From positions 1 to 7,201 of the forward strand of contig CAMNYG010000059.1 of NCBI GenBank assembly GCA_946570335.1: a DNA stretch of 7,201 nucleotides, in the 5' to 3' direction. How positions within the stretch are numbered: the first letter of the stretch is position 1; every line of letters starts with the position of its first letter. The stretch is from an uncultured Dietzia sp. (GTDB lineage Bacteria > Actinomycetota > Actinomycetes > Mycobacteriales > Mycobacteriaceae). Below, one piece after another: positions 5,719-7,201 of the stretch. The position numbers and the translations under genes are program-made. The notes below the pieces were generated by a model that was given only the letters and a program-made list of their open reading frames with translations, searched no databases and was not told the DNA's origin.

Positions 5719-7113
5719 ATGCTTCTCGAGCGCATCTACGACGAGGATCTGGCGCAGGCCGGTTACTTCATCGGTTGTCAGGCCAAGCGTGAGGCGATCG
5801 TCGTCGACGCCCGCCGTGACATCGGCCAGTACCTGGATCTGGCGGCGCAGCACGGGATGACCATCACCGCGGTGACCGAGACCCACATCCACGCCGATTA
5901 CCTGTCGGGTACCCGTGAGCTCGCGCAGGCGACCGGGGCGACCGTCTACGTCTCCGGCGAGGGCGGCCAGGACTGGCAGTACGGGTTCGAGGCGGAGCGG
6001 CTGCACCACGGTGACCAGCTCAAGTTGGGCAACATCACCGTCGAGGCCGTCCACACGCCCGGGCACACCCCCGAGCACCTGTCATTCCTCATCACCGACG
6101 GCGCGCTCGCCGATACGCCCGGCTACATGCCCACCGGCGACTTCGTGTTCTCCGGTGACCTGGGCCGGCCGGACCTGCTGGACGAGGCCGCGGGCGGGGT
6201 CGACACCCGCTTCGGTGGCGCCAAGGCGATCTTCCGCAGCCTCAAGGAGTCGTTCGTCACCCTGCCGGACCACGTCCAGGTCTTCCCCGGGCACGGCTCG
6301 GGCAGCGCCTGTGGCAAGGCGCTCGGCGCGCTGCCGTCGACCAGTGTCGGCTACGAGCGCCGGTACGCCTGGTGGGCCGGGTACATCGAGCGTGACGACG
6401 AGCAGGGCTTCGTCGACGAACTGCTCAGCGGCCAGCCCGACGCGCACGCCTACTTCGGTCGCATGAAGCGGCAGAACAAGGAGGGCCCGGCGGTCCTGGG
6501 CCCGCTGGCCGAGCTGCGCGACTACGCGGCCACCGAGCTCGCCGCCGCTCTGGAGGCAGGCGAGGTCGTCCTCGTCGACACCCGCGAGCAGGACCAGGTC
6601 CACGCCGGCACCGTGCCCGGCGCGCTCAACGTCCCCGGCGTCGACAAGGCCGCCTCGTTCGGCGCGTGGGTCTACGACCCCGAGAAGGAGTCCACGCCCC
6701 TGGTCGTCCTGGCCCCGGACGCCGAGTTCGCCGAGGCGTTCCGCGACCACGTCCTGCGCGTGGGCATCGACACCGTGGTCGGCTACACCACCAGCCTCGA
6801 CGGGCTGCCCACGGTCGTGCCGGAAATGATCAGCCCCGACGAGCTGGCCACGTTCGACGCCGCGATGGTGCTGGACGTGCGCAACAAGACCGAGCACGCC
6901 GACGGGCACATCCCGGGCTCGGCCCAGCTCAGCGGTGGCCGCGTCCTGTGGAACCTGGACCAGCTCCCGACCGACGGGACGATCGTGACGTACTGCCAGT
7001 CGGGCGTGCGTAACTCGGTCGCGGCCAGCGCCCTGCGCCGGGCCGGGTACCGCGTCGTCGAGCTCGAGGGCAGTTACGCCGCCTGGTCCGAGCGCAACCT
7101 CGTCACGGCCTGA
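5719..7113 (+). CDS. CstB-like persulfide dioxygenase with two rhodanese-like domains
   Basis: Expected to oxidise persulfides (glutathione-, mycothiol- or CoA-type) to sulfite with O2 and then form thiosulfate, detoxifying reactive sulfur. The 464-aa protein has three domains. The N-terminal metallo-beta-lactamase domain (about 1-240) carries THIHADY (55-61), His116 (TPGHTPEH), Asp147 (FSGDLGRPD) and His192 (FPGHGSGSACG). By ETHE1 analogy His56, His116 and Asp147 bind the single iron, and Tyr61 replaces the histidine that dinuclear hydrolases of the fold use. A first rhodanese-like domain (about 268-368, LVDTREQDQ and GALNVPG) lacks a catalytic cysteine. A second rhodanese domain (about 370-464) has the active-site loop Cys426-Gln-Ser-Gly-Val-Arg. 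Order and length match Staphylococcus CstB (about 444 aa). The start follows AAAGGAG at 6 nt. The gene is divergent from the CstR-like repressor and carries that repressor's operator in its promoter. The low-molecular-weight thiol used is not determinable. Confidence 0.92.
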   Translation: MLLERIYDEDLAQAGYFIGCQAKREAIVVDARRDIGQYLDLAAQHGMTITAVTETHIHADYLSGTRELAQATGATVYVSGEGGQDWQYGFEAERLHHGDQLKLGNITVEAVHTPGHTPEHLSFLITDGALADTPGYMPTGDFVFSGDLGRPDLLDEAAGGVDTRFGGAKAIFRSLKESFVTLPDHVQVFPGHGSGSACGKALGALPSTSVGYERRYAWWAGYIERDDEQGFVDELLSGQPDAHAYFGRMKRQNKEGPAVLGPLAELRDYAATELAAALEAGEVVLVDTREQDQVHAGTVPGALNVPGVDKAASFGAWVYDPEKESTPLVVLAPDAEFAEAFRDHVLRVGIDTVVGYTTSLDGLPTVVPEMISPDELATFDAAMVLDVRNKTEHADGHIPGSAQLSGGRVLWNLDQLPTDGTIVTYCQSGVRNSVAASALRRAGYRVVELEGSYAAWSERNLVTA

Positions 7114-7126
7114 CACACCACCCCCA

Positions 7127-7161
7127 CACCCGGGGCCGGACCACCCGTCCGGCCCCGGGTG
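7127..7161 (+). terminator. Hairpin terminator after the persulfide dioxygenase gene
   Basis: A perfect 15-bp GC-rich stem (7127-7141 with 7147-7161) closes a 5-nt loop, 13 bases after the stop codon. There is no U-tract. The 40 bases after it to the window end hold nothing I can assign. Confidence 0.85.
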
Positions 7162-7201
7162 CTCGGCCGCACCCGGCCGGCGAACCCCACCCCCAGAACA
7201 C

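Noticed and set aside
7157..7174. Alternative hairpin GGGTGC/GCACCC overlapping the last terminator, suggesting an attenuator
   Set aside because: Only 6 bp, with no gene visible downstream in the window, and far weaker than the 15-bp stem it would compete with.

Overview
The window is high-GC DNA with strong GC bias at third codon positions, hairpin terminators without U-tracts, and a full set of steroid-degradation enzymes. This points to an actinobacterium of the Mycobacteriales (relatives of Rhodococcus, Gordonia, Dietzia, Mycobacterium). The genus cannot be fixed from the sequence alone. Six or seven genes fill it almost completely, and every gap is a short regulatory or terminator segment.

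Left half, steroid ring degradation. Two minus-strand genes, hsaA then hsaC in transcription order, encode the flavin-dependent 3-HSA hydroxylase and the extradiol 3,4-DHSA dioxygenase that open steroid ring A. They are transcribed away from kshA, the Rieske oxygenase of 3-ketosteroid 9alpha-hydroxylase, which opens ring B. The shared 188-bp intergenic region holds an exact match to the KstR operator pattern TnnAACnnGTTnnA, a second near-match over the likely kshA -10 box, and a perfect 17-bp palindrome of unknown ownership between them. A four-cysteine protein of unknown function (132 aa) overlaps the end of kshA by 4 bp. After a strong terminator hairpin comes kshB, the FAD/2Fe-2S reductase that feeds electrons to KshA, apparently from its own leaderless promoter. 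Together KshA and KshB hydroxylate ADD at C9 to give 3-HSA, HsaA makes the catechol 3,4-DHSA, and HsaC cleaves it. hsaD and hsaB, which accompany hsaA and hsaC in M. tuberculosis, are absent here.

Right half, reactive sulfur handling. A convergent terminator separates kshB from a minus-strand CsoR-family repressor that keeps two cysteines but has serine in place of the copper-ligand histidine, so it looks like the persulfide-sensing CstR type. It is divergent from a 464-aa three-domain protein: an ETHE1-like persulfide dioxygenase, a cysteine-less rhodanese-like domain and an active-site-containing rhodanese. This is the CstB architecture. Two ATACCC-N4-GGGTAT operators lie exactly in the spacers of the two divergent promoters, giving an autoregulated persulfide-response unit. 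A 15-bp hairpin terminator closes the gene.

Most of the window is assignable to known families. The least explained items are the four-cysteine protein coupled to kshA, the 17-bp palindrome, and the reduced hsa gene set.
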